Part shown: positions 11,801 to 22,806 of the stretch, in pieces | Position numbering within the stretch: the first letter of the stretch is position 1 | Layout: every line of letters starts with the position of its first letter | Origin: Aphelenchoides besseyi | Lineage: Eukaryota > Nematoda > Chromadorea > Rhabditida > Aphelenchoididae | NCBI GenBank assembly: GCA_024699855.1 | Contig: JAMPIQ010000001.1 | Span: 16,988,001 to 17,052,000, forward strand | Reading direction: 5' to 3' | DNA: 64,000 bases | Translations under genes and position numbers: made by a program | Notes under the pieces: generated by a model | Database searches by the model: none | Told to the model about the DNA's origin: nothing | What the model saw: only the letters and a program-made list of their open reading frames with translations

Positions 11801-13083
11801 TTACAACCGGATACTGAGCACGTACTTTCGCTCCTGAGCTACAGTGAACGATCGACTTCCATCTAATGGCCAATCCAATTGCCACAATAGATTCGAATTG
11901 AACGCCTCGGCAAAAACACCGATCGATTTGAGTTGGGTCCAAGAGTTGAAGGCGTTTATTGCAAACCGACTGATCAGCTCTCGATCTTCAGTCGTAACTA
12001 CAAACGACGTTCATTCGGATATCCGATTCGAGGACTCACATTTATTCCAAGAAATTGCATCGATTTGTAGATCAGTTAAGTGCCAATCGAACAACAACTC
12101 ATGAACGAAATCCAAAGCTTTTGGCACCATGTAGTCGACCAAACCCACACGTAAACATTGCAATTTGCCGAACAATTGAACGGATCGATTGTCGAAAGGC
12201 GTTCGAATCTGCTCATCGTCATCCCAAGTTCGTTGAGTGAAATCCATGAAGAAGGGTGGATCGGCGTTATGAGCAAAAATGATCTTGTTCTTCGTTTCAA
12301 AGTACGATTTGACTGTTGGTAGAAGCGAATCCACGAACTTTGCGAACATTCGATTCACAGCTCGCAACTCCAAAAGCGTTTTGATGCTCACCGGATCGAA
12401 GAACTGCAGGTTGACGTTGTTCGATCTCTCATCATCGTTCTCCAACTCCCGACGTTTTGGTACTTTCTTCCTAAACACAAAGCTGAAAACATGAAACTAA
12501 TGACTAACATACACGATCTGATTAATAATCTCCGGTGGTAGAAGCGATACCCACGTTAAATCACAACATCGAAGCGCATCGTCTTTCAACTCTTGATCCA
12601 CAACCAATTGGCGAACATTGCGAACGGTCTCGTTGAACGGCTTGTAATTGGGATCAACGCGTGCAAACGCGTAAATTCGCTCCATCGCATCGTCGTCCAA
12701 CTTCACATTCGCCAAGCGATTTTGTTTCTGTTGACGCATCAGAGCTCTCAATGCAATCAAAGCTGTGATCTCTCTCGGCTTCATCCATGCGGCAAATTTG
12801 TTCCACGGTCGATTCGTGAACACGGGCAACAGATGATAGCGAAGCTTACTCATGATCTCACGTGTAACGTGCGGTTGTTGGAAGTAAATCGGAATGATAC
12901 GAACATCGAATTGTCCACGACCGGCGTAGCTGATCTCCATGTTGTAAGTCATAAGGAAACGAGTTCGCTGAAGATATCCGATGAGCAAACGAGATGGATG
13001 CCACGGAAGACGAAATCGATGTTCCTGCAAACTCGAAAGTGGAAATCGGAAACTCTTGACTTTACCTGATCTTCTATAGCCAT
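11801..13083 (-). CDS. Unrecognised protein with F-box-like motif
   Basis: Four exons on the reverse strand: 13083-13066 (18 nt, MAIEDQ), 13024 to about 12515, about 12466-12040, and 11997-11801, together about 383 residues. The second exon ends with a segment LLPPEIINQIV that resembles the first helix of an F-box, which would link a substrate to an SCF ubiquitin ligase; this is inference from a short motif. The rest is mixed alpha/beta with several Trp-containing segments and no recognised domain. The exon 2/3 junction is uncertain: the strong TTTTCAG acceptor breaks the frame, and only a weaker ...TTAGGAAG acceptor restores it. The last exon boundary (GTGAGT / TTTGTAG) is clean and opens 65 further codons. 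Could belong to one of the expanded nematode F-box families. Confidence 0.6.
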
Positions 13084-13504
13084 TTCTCTGAAACTAATCA
13101 AAGGCTACCAATGAGCCTTAGACGACGATTAATCGTTGAATAACGTAGCACATTCTGAAATCAAAAATCCTTGTTAATAAACGGCCCTAATTTGAGATCT
13201 TTGTTTTTCTGAACATCATCGGAAATCAATGTGTTCAACAAGCTAAAAGCAACTGAACAAAATGGTTTCTCAACTTATTTTGCAGTTTCAACGGAAAAGC
13301 GAAGTACCCACCAGTCATTGACTTTCGATTTGTTTGTGAAATTTATCGATTGACGACACGGTCACTGATTTCCTTCGTCCTTTTTCTTTTGCAATTGACG
13401 TTTCTTCAATCGTGGAACAGTTATTAACATATGACTTTAATAGTGTTCATATTCAAACAACATCAACAATATTCGGGGGTGCAATCGGAAGACGTCCGTC
13501 GACT
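13084..13504. other. Intergenic
   Basis: About 420 bases between the F-box-like gene start and the RPS3A stop. AT-rich with no ORF, RNA gene or repeat that I can support. Confidence 0.5.
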
Positions 13505-14424
13505 TTAAACGGACTCTTGAATTGGTGGCTCGTAGACGTCCGGATGCGCAGCCTTCGCTCCGGCCAAGTTTCCAGTTCCGCCGCTGGCACCAAGTTCACC
13601 GTGCAACTCCAACAATTTGGCCAAATCGAAACGTGGCTTCTTCACGACCTTCACTTTGCGAATGTACACATCCGAAAGCGGATAGTAACGCGAACACGCC
13701 TTTTCGATCTCCTTTCCAATGCTGTCCGGAATCAACTTGTTCACAACTTCGCGCAAATCAGCTTGCGAGACCTAAACCAACGGAATCAAAGCATCGACAA
13801 AGCGAACTCACTTCTTTTTGGATGATGTCGACCATTTTGGCGCGAATCTGACGAACCTTCGACGATTGAGCGTAAGAAGTCTTCTTGACTTGATTCGGAC
13901 TACGCTTCGTGAATCCGATGACGAACAAGCGAAGAACGTAGCCGTCGGCAGTTTTGACCGTGTGTTGGGCTTCGATCAAGGTCTGAAAGATTAAGAACAG
14001 GCGTGAGAATCAAGAGAAACCGGAGCTCACATGCCACTTCTTGATGATTGAACACAACTTGTCACGAGTGAAAGTCATTCCGTGAAAGTTGGTCAAACAG
14101 TTTCGACCCTTGACTTCCTCGCAAACCAAGCGGAACTTGCGATAGTCGATGTCGCCCTTGTTCAAATCGCTCAACGAAACTTCGTAGACGCGTCCCTTCA
14201 GAAAGTCGGAGGCAATACCTGAAAGCGCCTCACTCAAACAAAGAGCTCGAATAACGTCGGGACTTACGGGTTCCTTGAGTGCGATTGACGAGGGTTTTCC
14301 CGACATCGCGTTCACTGAACATCGACGGTGCACGAACGTCGTACCACTCCTTACGACTGAACGGATCGACAACCTTCTTCTTTCCGCCCTTTTTACTAAC
14401 TTTCGAGTTCTTACCAACAGCCAT
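13505..14424 (-). CDS. rps-1: 40S ribosomal protein eS1 (RPS3A)
   Basis: Small-subunit ribosomal protein. Exons 14424-14268, 14218-14031, 13982-13812 and 13771-13505 give 260 residues, close to the usual length of about 260. The N-terminus ([20 protein letters not shown]) followed by [16 protein letters not shown] is characteristic; also seen are [38 protein letters not shown] and the C-terminal block [20 protein letters not shown]. All four exons keep frame with GT-AG introns of about 40-50 nt. A TTTCAG lies three bases before the ATG, as expected for a highly expressed nematode ribosomal-protein gene with a very short leader. Confidence 0.97.
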
Positions 14425-14927
14425 GGCCTGAAAGTGTTGGGATTGAAGCAGAATCAAATTTACACGTTAAACGAACGAATTAAAACGAATTTCACGGAAA
14501 CTCCCGACAACTCGGCTGCTCGCTCAGCGGCCGTCCAATTTTTAGGGAAAAGCAACTTCGCTTCGAGAACCAAACGAGACGCCAAACTTGACAATGAGTT
14601 TGTCAAAGTCACTGGCAAATGAGAGGCTGTTCTAATCACTAGACCAATGGCTGTTAACCGAGTTATTCCCAACGTTTAGCCCTCACCTTCATCTCCTATA
14701 GATTGCTGTGATTGACCACTAACACTCGAGTAGCAGACATCACAAGCCGAAGCTTCTAGTCAAGAATAAATTGGACAGTTTTTTGCATTCAAACGAAAAA
14801 CACTTTTGTAGCGTTGTAATGAGAGCAAAAGTCAACGTAGTTTCAGTTCCACCTTATGATCTCCACTACTCTCGACTAGCAAGAGATCATCGCGAAGACT
14901 TTTGGTTCTCGAGGTCTCTTATCCGTA
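14425..14927. other. Intergenic between RPS3A and tRNA-Gly
   Basis: About 500 bases holding the RPS3A promoter. The last 45 bases before the tRNA (about 14883-14927) are similar to the bases preceding the second tRNA-Gly in this window. No coding signal. Confidence 0.5.
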
Positions 14928-14998
14928 GCATCGGTGGTTCAGTGGTAGAATGCTCGCCTGCCACGCGGGCGACCCGGGTTCGATTCCCGGCCGATGCA
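14928..14998 (+). tRNA. tRNA-Gly (GCC)
   Basis: 71-nt tRNA without intron or encoded CCA. Acceptor stem GCATCGG pairs with CCGATGC; A box TGGTTCAGTGGTAGAATG; anticodon loop CTGCCAC with GCC anticodon, which reads GGC/GGU codons; B box GGGTTCGATTCC. The body is identical to the reverse-strand copy at 54889-54959. A short T-rich stretch (CTTTTT) follows within ten bases and can serve as the Pol III terminator. Confidence 0.97.
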
Positions 14999-15389
14999 AC
15001 TTCTTTTTGCAGCCGTTGAATTGCTTTTGGAGTTTTGAAAGCAAGAATGTGACCTTTCTTAACAGTATTACTTTTTACGTCATTGTCAGAAGTGTTTAAT
15101 TAACCCATTAATCCGACTATTAAAAAGTCGATTGCACCAAGAAACCTGATTTGTTTCCCACGGAAAGGTGATTGTAGTTCAGCCTTAAGACCAAAATTTT
15201 AAAGTACATTCAGTTTGTATTCGCTTTTGCCGATTACGGAGCTTAAAGGAGTCTGTGTTCCTTATATGCGACTATGCGTTTCTCGACTTTCGCTTAAAAA
15301 TTGTATTCTAAGCTTTTAATATGAGCAAAACTCAGCTCAACAGCTTAATTCATTCGAATTGCTCATAAAGAAAAAAGTTTCTTCAGTCA
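14999..15389. other. Intergenic upstream of 7TM gene
   Basis: About 390 AT-rich bases between the tRNA and the first 7TM gene; it should contain that gene's promoter. No ORF or repeat seen. Confidence 0.5.
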
Positions 15390-16565
15390 ATGGCAATAAA
15401 CGAATCGATATCGCTTATTAACTCTCGACTTGCTTACTGGGGTCATGAAGCGAGTTTCGTGGAGAAGTTGCACTTCATGAACTACATTTCAATTTACTTT
15501 CTTTCGCCTCTAACCATTATGCTTGTCTTCTTCATGATTGTTTACGTGTCGCCGGTCTCCATGAAGTACTATCGACCGATTTTGATGCTAACAAACTGTG
15601 TGGACTTCTGCACTTGTTTGATTAATTTTTGGTGTTTGGGAGTGAGTTTTTGATGTTCATATTCTGACTGTACAGTTTAGTATAATCGCACAGAGAATGG
15701 CTACTATGTTTACTTCTATAATGGACCGGTAAAATTTGCTCCGACTCTCATTCAATGGATAACCTTGTGTCTTACGTTGATGCTTCGAACTGCCGAAGGT
15801 ACTTTCATTTGTTTGGAGTTCTGGTTCAGATACATACTTATCAAACGGTTAGTGTTGAGTTCAATTGTTAAGTTCATTAACAGTTTCAGAAGAAGACCAC
15901 CAACCTCGTTGCATCTGTTTTGTGCCGTTTTGTTGATTATTGTTTTGGATGCTCCAAGTCTGCTGTTGATGAATGATTTCTGTGTTTGGAATAGAATAGA
16001 TGACGGTGTTCTTTACGTAACCATCGAGCAGGACGTCTACGTGCTTTTGATCTTTGATACGAAAGTAGGCAAACGATTTTTGTTCCAAAATACATCTCTT
16101 CAGAATAACTTCCTGTCACGTTGGATCTTGCATTATCGTCGAGTGGTTGTATACATCAGTTTCTTTTTGTCGATGATAATTGCAATTTTGTCTGTTCAAT
16201 CAATGAAACAACAGTCCACGAACTTGTCAGACAAAGCGAAAAAGATGCTCAACAACTTCACCATGACGTTGTACTTGAAAGTATGTTTAGTCATCGCTCT
16301 TTTCGATTATTTCGTTCAGAGTTTTGTTTTTGCATTTACGATCATCTTTCCGCTTGCTATTCGAGGCGCCGGAGCCTTTTTAAACGTGGAGAATTGGATG
16401 ATCGATGAGATCATGAACAACATGTTCTTGTGGTTGCCGTTCATTAACTCACTGCTGACTTTGTTGTTGATCAGGTTCTACAGACGAGCGTTGTTTCAGA
16501 AGCTCAAATCACTTTGTTTTTTTAAGTTCGCGTCAAACAATGTTCACATAATGTCCAATTCGTAG
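15390..16565 (+). CDS. Seven-transmembrane receptor, nematode serpentine chemoreceptor-like
   Basis: Four exons (15390-15641, 15681-15847, 15890-16064, 16104-16565) give 351 residues, the usual size for nematode chemoreceptors. Hydrophobic helices are visible at SIYFLSPLTIMLVFFMIVY, the Cys-rich second helix, TLIQWITLCLTLML, LFCAVLLIIVL, VVVYISFFLSMIIAIL, VCLVIALFDYFVQSFVF and MFLWLPFINSLLTLLLI, followed by a basic cytoplasmic tail. EFWFRYILIKR at the end of helix 3 occupies the DRY-like position. A putative extracellular glycosylation site is YNRTENG. The family resembles the Str/Srh/Srj superfamily, but I cannot place it in one subfamily. It would act in sensory-neuron cilia if a true chemoreceptor. 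Confidence 0.8.
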
Positions 16566-16922
16566 GATGTTTTTAGTTCATTCGATATTCTCGACCTTTT
16601 TCATGTTCTCGTTTTCTCTACTTTTCTTTAGAAGATTGTCAAATACATCATATGAAATAAGGAAATACTTATTTTGCTACCATACAACCCCTCATAACTG
16701 AGCTTTAGCCAATGAACATACCCAGAAATCGCTTGAGATAGGGCTCATGAATCGAACTATGAAACCACTCAAAACTTACCTCTACAACTGTAAATTGCAT
16801 AAAAATTATAATTTTAACATAGTTAGTAAAAGCAGTTGATTGGAAATGTAGCAGACGGGTATTCGAACTTTGCGATATCAATGCCTGAAAAGTCAACTTC
16901 CATTGACCACAACTTGAGAACC
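16566..16922. repeat. Diverged edge of repeat family A/C
   Basis: Downstream of the 7TM gene. About 16715-16815 is recognisably similar, in the same orientation, to about 61110-61220 (shared segments around ACCCAGATATCGCTT and CTCTACAACTGTAA). The copies are diverged, unlike the near-identical 2.29-kb block elsewhere. No gene seen. Confidence 0.55.
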
Positions 16923-17395
16923 ATTGACTGTAGAAGCTTGTAATTATCACAACAATAATCGGTACTTATAAACTCAAATTCCCGTGAATATCAGCGGAAT
17001 CCGACCAGCCAACGAGCTAAAATACACAACACCCCCCATTCTCTTGTATAGCACGTCCATCGCGCAACTCGATGTAGTTCGGAGATTCTGGCAACAACCA
17101 TTGCTCATATTATATCAATAGAAAGCCCAATAAACTGGCTATTCATTGTGTCTAAACTGGTAGCTATCGGATAACTGCGAGAAAAATGAGAGCTCTTCGA
17201 AGTCAAACGATTCGTCCAAAATCGCTCAAAATTGCAAAAGTTCGTGCAGCTCTTCCAACTGATGTTGATTGTTTGCAATTTGGCACACTAGTCAAGAAGA
17301 GCAGACGACTATGATTCTGGAAGTTCGGAGAGCTGAAGTGGATTGAGAGCAGAATTACACTTATAAAGGTACTCAAAAATCGTCTGAAAGTCGAG
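16923..17395 (+). repeat. Repeat block A, inverted copy of 37749-38220
   Basis: About 473 bases whose reverse complement matches 37749-38220 almost base for base, starting ATTGACTGTAGAAGCTTG and ending GAAAGTCGAG. A few substitutions and one deletion at the outer edge of the other copy separate them. No domain-bearing ORF. Could be a piece of a larger duplicated locus or a non-autonomous element; I see no terminal repeats that settle it. Confidence 0.8.
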
Positions 17396-18904
17396 TTGAC
17401 TGTGACAACGAGAATTTTAGTATAATCTTAATCCTACTTCTAAGAACATATATTAACCGAAACAGAAGCAAAACGAAGGTTTGGGTAGTTGAGAGAAGAT
17501 CTCTTGACATAGCTCATTCCTTGGGTTGCGCCTTGTAACTTGTCGGCAGAACAACATAACTCATTGTCCATTACATCAAGCTGATCAGTCGCACTTCAAA
17601 GCACAAATTGCTCTTTGGACGTTCGATCTTTATTGGCATTTGGATGGTTTGTGGCGTACAGTAAGCAAAGAACATACGCGACGTTCGTGAATTGTTTGAT
17701 CATATGCTCGATCGTTGGACTGTAAAATCGATCATCAAACCATGAGGTTCTTTAAACATACCGCTGGCAGAATAGGCGATTCTAATCGATGTTCTGTCCG
17801 TTCCTTAACTAAATAAAGTGGCAATAGAGCTAAAGAGCTCAAATAGTTACCACTTGGATTTTGCAGATCGCTTTCGATTTAGTGGATTCTCCGCAAAAGA
17901 CGATTTTGTATTTCTTGCATAAGACTAACTGCCAAGTTTGCCAAACCGAATTAGTAGTGTTAATGAGTACCCCTGTGGACAACTTGCTTGACGATAATCG
18001 CTGACGCAATGCTGTCTCATGACTCACGAATACGATCCTAAAATTCATATAAGTAAAAGGCATTGAGGATAAGACTTCCCGGATAAGTTGCAGATCCATT
18101 GTAGAGTGTGAAAGCAGAGAACGAACGACAAGAAAATCAACAAAACGACTGAAGATCAAACCAAAACTGTGAGCTAAAAGCCAAAACAAGAGCACGAATT
18201 TAAGTCGAGATGTTCGATCAATTGACTCCGATTGTTTCACAAATCACGTCTTAAAAGTCGCAAAAATGCACCGAAGAAACGAATAGGTTGTGTTCGGCCT
18301 GTATTCACAAAATCCAACTATTCGCTTTTACGAAAGAAGAACCGAGAGGTGTACAAAGAAGAAGGTACTAGCTCCAGAAGAAAGCTTATCTACGACTACA
18401 GAATGTAAAACGGTTAGCACTTCGATCTCATCAAGCTCAGACTTTGTTTTCTTGAAAACAGTGTCTCAATTTGTAGACCAATTTGTTCTTGTAAGTTTTG
18501 ATGATACGTGAAATTGTTGTCCACTTTGATGCTAAAACGAACTTGCTCAGATGTCCAGTCGTGGTTGTAAAACACGAAAAGATTTGCAGAAGACGAGCCG
18601 ATTTTACGCAGACAAACGATCGGCGTTCTGTAGCTGTCCGCGAACCTTCCCACCTAATAGAAGATAACTGAGAGAATAATAGTCGTTCATCTGCTTCAAA
18701 ACCCGGTTGTGAAATCAAATATAAATCGATGAGCTACGTATCTGAATGGGCAGCGACATTGTAGGTGGATGCAAAAACTACAGAGCACAGTTTTGAATTT
18801 CGTAGTTGCCTTAAAGTCTGAGAAACTACAAAAATGGCATTTCGAGAATGATGCTCATCGAAATTACGGAAAACAACAAGTAGTCATTCTCTTAAGTTAG
18901 TCCG
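17396..18904. other. Non-coding interval with no supported gene
   Basis: About 1.5 kb. ORFs of up to 133 codons exist (for example 17839-18240 reverse), but they lack recognisable domains and consistent splice structure. Likely intergenic; may contain decayed 7TM-gene material, which I could not demonstrate. Confidence 0.4.
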
Positions 18905-19955
18905 ATGTTGGCAAAATTCATTGTGGCTGAATACACCTATCAAGCACTCGTCTTCACTGTGTCTTTTTGTTTACATTTGAATTTGTTCTGGAAAATTATT
19001 ACTACACAATTGAGGCAACAACTCAATTTGAATTTGCTTTTGGTTAATATTGCACTATGGTCTTGCACAGCGTTGGCAAGTGCCACATACGCCTTTTACA
19101 TGATATCTGCTGGATTAACATCTGGTATGTCACGTTGATTGACGGAGACGATCATGAGTTGTTAAGATGTGTTCTATGGACCGTACATTTTCTGGATGAA
19201 TCTCGCATTTCGTTCGATATCCACGTGTACGTCCTGCTCCGTTTGTTGTCTGATATTCGAACGTATTGCTGTTTTCATTTGGCCGTTCAATTTTGCGCAA
19301 ATTCAGCGTCGTTTGATCTTCGTCTCTGCCATCATGTGCATCGTTATTCTTTGTTACTTTCTTTTAGCTGTTCCACTAGTCGACACAATCCCGACGACTT
19401 ATAACAGTGAGTGATTGCTGTTGAATTGCAACCACCGAAGTTTGCAGAGTGCATAACACTCGCTTGTCTTTTGACTGTTTTTCCGGATGCTGCAATGACA
19501 ACGCCGAAAATGATTGCCTCTATCTTGACCGTGATTTTGGCCTTCGCATTCTTGTACAAACTATCGAAACATCAACAACGAGGTGTGACTTTGCAAAGAA
19601 ACTTCCGTAGGGTTAGTTCGATTGAAATTACTTGTCAAGTGGATGCTTAGGCTAATTTGATTTCTGTGTTTGCCTGTGTATCAGAATTGACTCTCAACGC
19701 TCTTCCTTTCTTAATCGGAACCACTCTTTCGTACAATGGAATTGTCCTAGCAAAGTAAGATAGAAACGAAGAAAATGACATCTTTGCTTTAGTGTTCTTG
19801 GACCATATCATTTGGTTTGTACGGCCACTGATTCGTTGCTCACGGCCGTCATCTATCGTTTAATAATAACGTCAAAATTTTCGTCAATTTCGGCATCTAC
19901 TAGCAGTAATACGAACGTGAGAGTCATAAGCGTCATCGCATCTCAGCAATCTTAA
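18905..19955 (+). CDS. Seven-transmembrane chemoreceptor-like protein
   Basis: Probable exons 18905-19124, 19167-19406, 19448 to about 19611, 19685-19754 and 19803-19955. Hydrophobic segments include YQALVFTVSFCLHLNLFW, LNLLLVNIALWSCTALASAT, IFWMNLAFRSI, LIFVSAIMCIVILCYFLLAV, MIASILTVILAFAFLY and LTLNALPFLIGTTL. FERIAVFIWPF is an ER-containing DRY-like motif at the end of helix 3. The joins between exons 1 and 2 and between 4 and 5 keep frame; the exon 3/4 junction does not with the strongest sites, so this is either mis-drawn by me or a lightly damaged gene. Not clearly related to the 15.4-kb receptor, so a tandem pair of recent origin is unlikely. Confidence 0.6.
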
Positions 19956-20411
19956 ATTTCTGTGTGATTAGAAGCCTTAGAGAATCCGCAAAGATCATCT
20001 CACGTTAACCACAGCTATAGAATGACGTGAACTGAAGGCTTTCAATCGTCATCAATTGCTATGTGTTCTTCTCGCTTATCGACAAGATGAATTCTCATGA
20101 AAACTTAACAACGTCGACGAGTTTACTTTCTACGTAGTCGTCTCGAAGACCACAAAACTTCGTATCCCTGAAATACAATTTCATTTGTAGAATTTAACCG
20201 GGTTCAAAAATCGTATGTTCCCTCAACTTCTTTCAGACGATATTACTTTTTTGTTAGACTAAAATTTTATCACAAACTTGTGAATCGATTTTATTTCAAG
20301 TTGAGATAATAAACACAACAATAAATAGACAGACGATGACAATCTACAGATTATTTCTACAAACAAAGTACATACATGATCAAGGAAAGTGGAATAAAGT
20401 GTGTGATCTCT
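19956..20411. other. Intergenic
   Basis: About 450 AT-rich bases between the 7TM stop and the SAM-synthetase fragment stop (convergent). Nothing recognised. Confidence 0.5.
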
Positions 20412-20814
20412 TCAAGCGACAACGTTCACAAGATGGTCGGGATGCAATTGATCGCGGATTGGTGCCAGTTTCTCTTGAATGTGCTTGGCAATGTACAAGT
20501 TCTTCTCCAACTCCCACGGAAATGCTTTGTGACCGAAATGACCGTTCTGAGCAGTTGGTTGATAGATCGGACGACGTAGACCTAATTCTTTGATCAACAT
20601 TCCCGGTCTCAAATCGAAGTTGTCGTGGACGACGCGCAGAAGTTCGGGTTCGGCCAGCGGTGAAGTGCCGAAATGCGAGACCATAATACTCAACGGTTCG
20701 GCGACTCCAATCGCGTACGAAACTTGAACCAAGCAACGTCGATATAAACCGGCTTTCACCAACGATTTAGCAACCCAACGAGCTCCATACGCCGCAGAAA
20801 GTTCTTTGAATCGA
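20412..20814 (-). pseudogene. S-adenosylmethionine synthetase, C-terminal exon only
   Basis: One exon behind a TTCCAG acceptor at 20815 encodes about 133 residues matching the last quarter of SAM synthetase: [56 protein letters not shown] and [11 protein letters not shown]. The intact enzyme is about 390 residues and makes SAM from methionine and ATP; its N-terminal and ATP/K+-binding central domains are not found on this strand up to 24.7 kb. The reading frame here is open and conserved, with a tail ([19 protein letters not shown]) longer than usual. It may be a 3' gene fragment, a recent partial duplication, or the last exon of a gene with an exceptionally long intron. It cannot be catalytic alone. 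Confidence 0.75.
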
Positions 20815-21294
20815 CTGGAAGTAAAATGAAGAAAACGACAGTGATCAGATAGTTTTGATTGCACCCGTTCGCAACACCGCTTCTTTTTGCTTCGTCGTTA
20901 ATGTTTTCTGTACTTGTTTTTTCGATGGTTATCTTTTTACATGGCTATCTGTCTGATTTCAGTTAAATCGGTTTGTTGTTTTCACAAAATGGGAAGACAA
21001 GTTTTCTTTTAGCAAAACAGCTTCACAATTTTCGTCCTAATCAAAGTGCTCGCTATCATGAGTTTCAATTATGTGATCATTGTTTATTGTGGTTATAAGA
21101 TGCAGAAAACCGTGAAAATCTCTCAATTCTTCAAACAAAAATTTCAGAACACACTCGACTCTGGCAAACCCAACTTCAACAATAATCGTTGAAGAAGATC
21201 AACTCGTTTTTGTTTTAGAACTTTCTAGAACATAAGAAAAATTCCAACTGGCAAAGAAACCTCTTGAGAATATACAATTTCTTTTGTATAATAA
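20815..21294. other. Non-coding stretch upstream of the SAM-synthetase exon
   Basis: Here the upstream SAM-synthetase exons would be expected. It is AT-rich and I see no coding frame with SAM-synthetase motifs. Confidence 0.5.
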
Positions 21295-21813
21295 TTAAAT
21301 TAAAAACAAACAAAGAAACGAACAATTATTGCTGCTCGGTAGTTGGTTGCTTTCATCCGAGTTACTATCTTCAGACGGTTGCGGAGGCGATTGTTGGGCC
21401 ATGGTGTATGAGGCGATTTGTAGGAGCAATAGCTCAGTTGAAAACGCCTGTAGTCGATCGTTGAAAGCCTGGGCTTCCAAAAATAAAAATAAGATCAATA
21501 AATTGATTGCTACTTTCAGTCTCCATCAGAAGGAGCTCCGCTTTCACTTCGAGAGTTTCCTTTTGACGCTTGTTGATCAGCTTCCGCGCTTTCCAGAATG
21601 TCTGCCTGTTGCATTTGGACTTCCAAGTGGGGCTCAATTTGCTCGATGACATTTCGGAGCTCGTGGTACTCCGTTTGAAGTCTTTGGCGGCGAATCGCTT
21701 CGCATTCGGTGTTGCGCATCTAAAAAAGATTTAATAAAAACAAAAAAGTTATTTACCTTTGCAATTTACAGCTTCTCGTTCGAAGCGCTGAACTCGTGTT
21801 GCCGCTTGGGCAT
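21295..21813 (-). CDS. Small unrecognised protein, coiled-coil/bHLH-zipper-like
   Basis: Three probable exons. The first begins ATG at 21813 (MPKRQHEFSASNEKL), the second covers about 21719-21520, and the third starts near 21460 and ends at a stop at 21295. Two long open frames overlap in exon 2. One joins all three exons and gives a Lys-rich helix (WKARKLINKRQKETLEVKAE). The other gives EAIRRQRLQTEYHELRNVIE with the ERxRR-helix-loop look of a basic helix-loop-helix-zipper protein, but needs a +1 shift to reach the zipper-like part. I cannot decide between them. A TATAAA lies 45 nt upstream of the first ATG. The C-terminus is Ser/Pro/Gln-rich. Confidence 0.4.
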
Positions 21814-21857
21814 GTTGATTTTAGTTGGACTACGAAACAACTTGCTGTTGGCTGTGA

Positions 21858-21863
21858 TTTATA
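21858..21863 (-). promoter_or_regulatory. TATA box of the 21.8-kb gene
   Basis: TATAAA on the reverse strand, within GCATATAAATCAC, about 45 bases upstream of the first ATG at 21813. Position is right for a core promoter with a short leader. TATA boxes are not obvious before most other genes here. Confidence 0.5.
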
Positions 21864-22806
21864 TGCAACTTTGGGGCTGCCAGTTGACACGCCTCAGTTC
21901 ATCTAATTACACTGATTGGGACCTCGAGGTATTTTCAGTTTGAATATCAAATTGGCGTTCGCCACCCAAATGCACCGAAGGAGTGACTGCTGATTGGTGG
22001 CATTGTTGTCGCGAGTTATGATGGCGACTGTCGGGTCAATCAAAACATCGGTCGAGTTACAAAACACTAGCAATTTGGGTTGTAAATTGAAAGGGGGAAT
22101 CAGTGACTGTCAACTAATTGAAAGAATCCCCGACGGCGTTTCTTCCCACTGTTGTGTCCTGCAGCTGATCGCAATTTTTTTCAAATCGTCTTCTTAGAAT
22201 TTTATAGCGTTGGTCAACAACTTCGTGACCACCTGCATTCGGATAACTTGTTTGATCAATTTCAGATATTCCTCCTAAACAAACTTAATGCACAAATGAG
22301 ATTGCGTGCTTAGCGGTCTCTTGAAACTGGGAATCCAAGTGAAAATGTTTTGGTTTCTGTTTCTGAATGTCTCTAATCATTTTATGATTGGACCTCAAAA
22401 TATCGTATTTTCGGGCATTTACTGTGCATAAAGGCTATTTTCCTGCAAAAAACTAAACCGATCTTCTTCATTGTTAGACCATTTAATTTCAAACGATCCC
22501 GCGATGGTTTTCTATTATCTGTTTGGCGTAAAAGTGACGGGAAGTAAATCGAACTTCACGTCTGCAGTTTAAAACAAGGAAAGTGAGGATTACGCTTAAG
22601 CTTATATCTTAACTCATAGTCGTTGTATTTCATTAATTTTGGGCTTTTGAACTCCTTATTTCTTACAAAAGTCAAATCAAAAACTTGACATTGAAAAGAC
22701 CATCGGTAATCACGGACCATACAGTCGATTGCTACTGACCATTGATTTTGCTTCAAAATAAAATTTTAATTGACATTCGCAACAGTAACTAACAATAAAA
22801 ACAAAA
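21864..22806. other. Intergenic
   Basis: About 940 bases between the small reverse-strand gene and the stop of the HSP70-like gene. Short ORFs only, without recognisable domains. Confidence 0.4.

Noticed and set aside
16923..17395. Terminal repeats or transposase in repeat block A
   Set aside because: No inverted termini, target duplication or transposase motif visible; kept only as a duplicated block.
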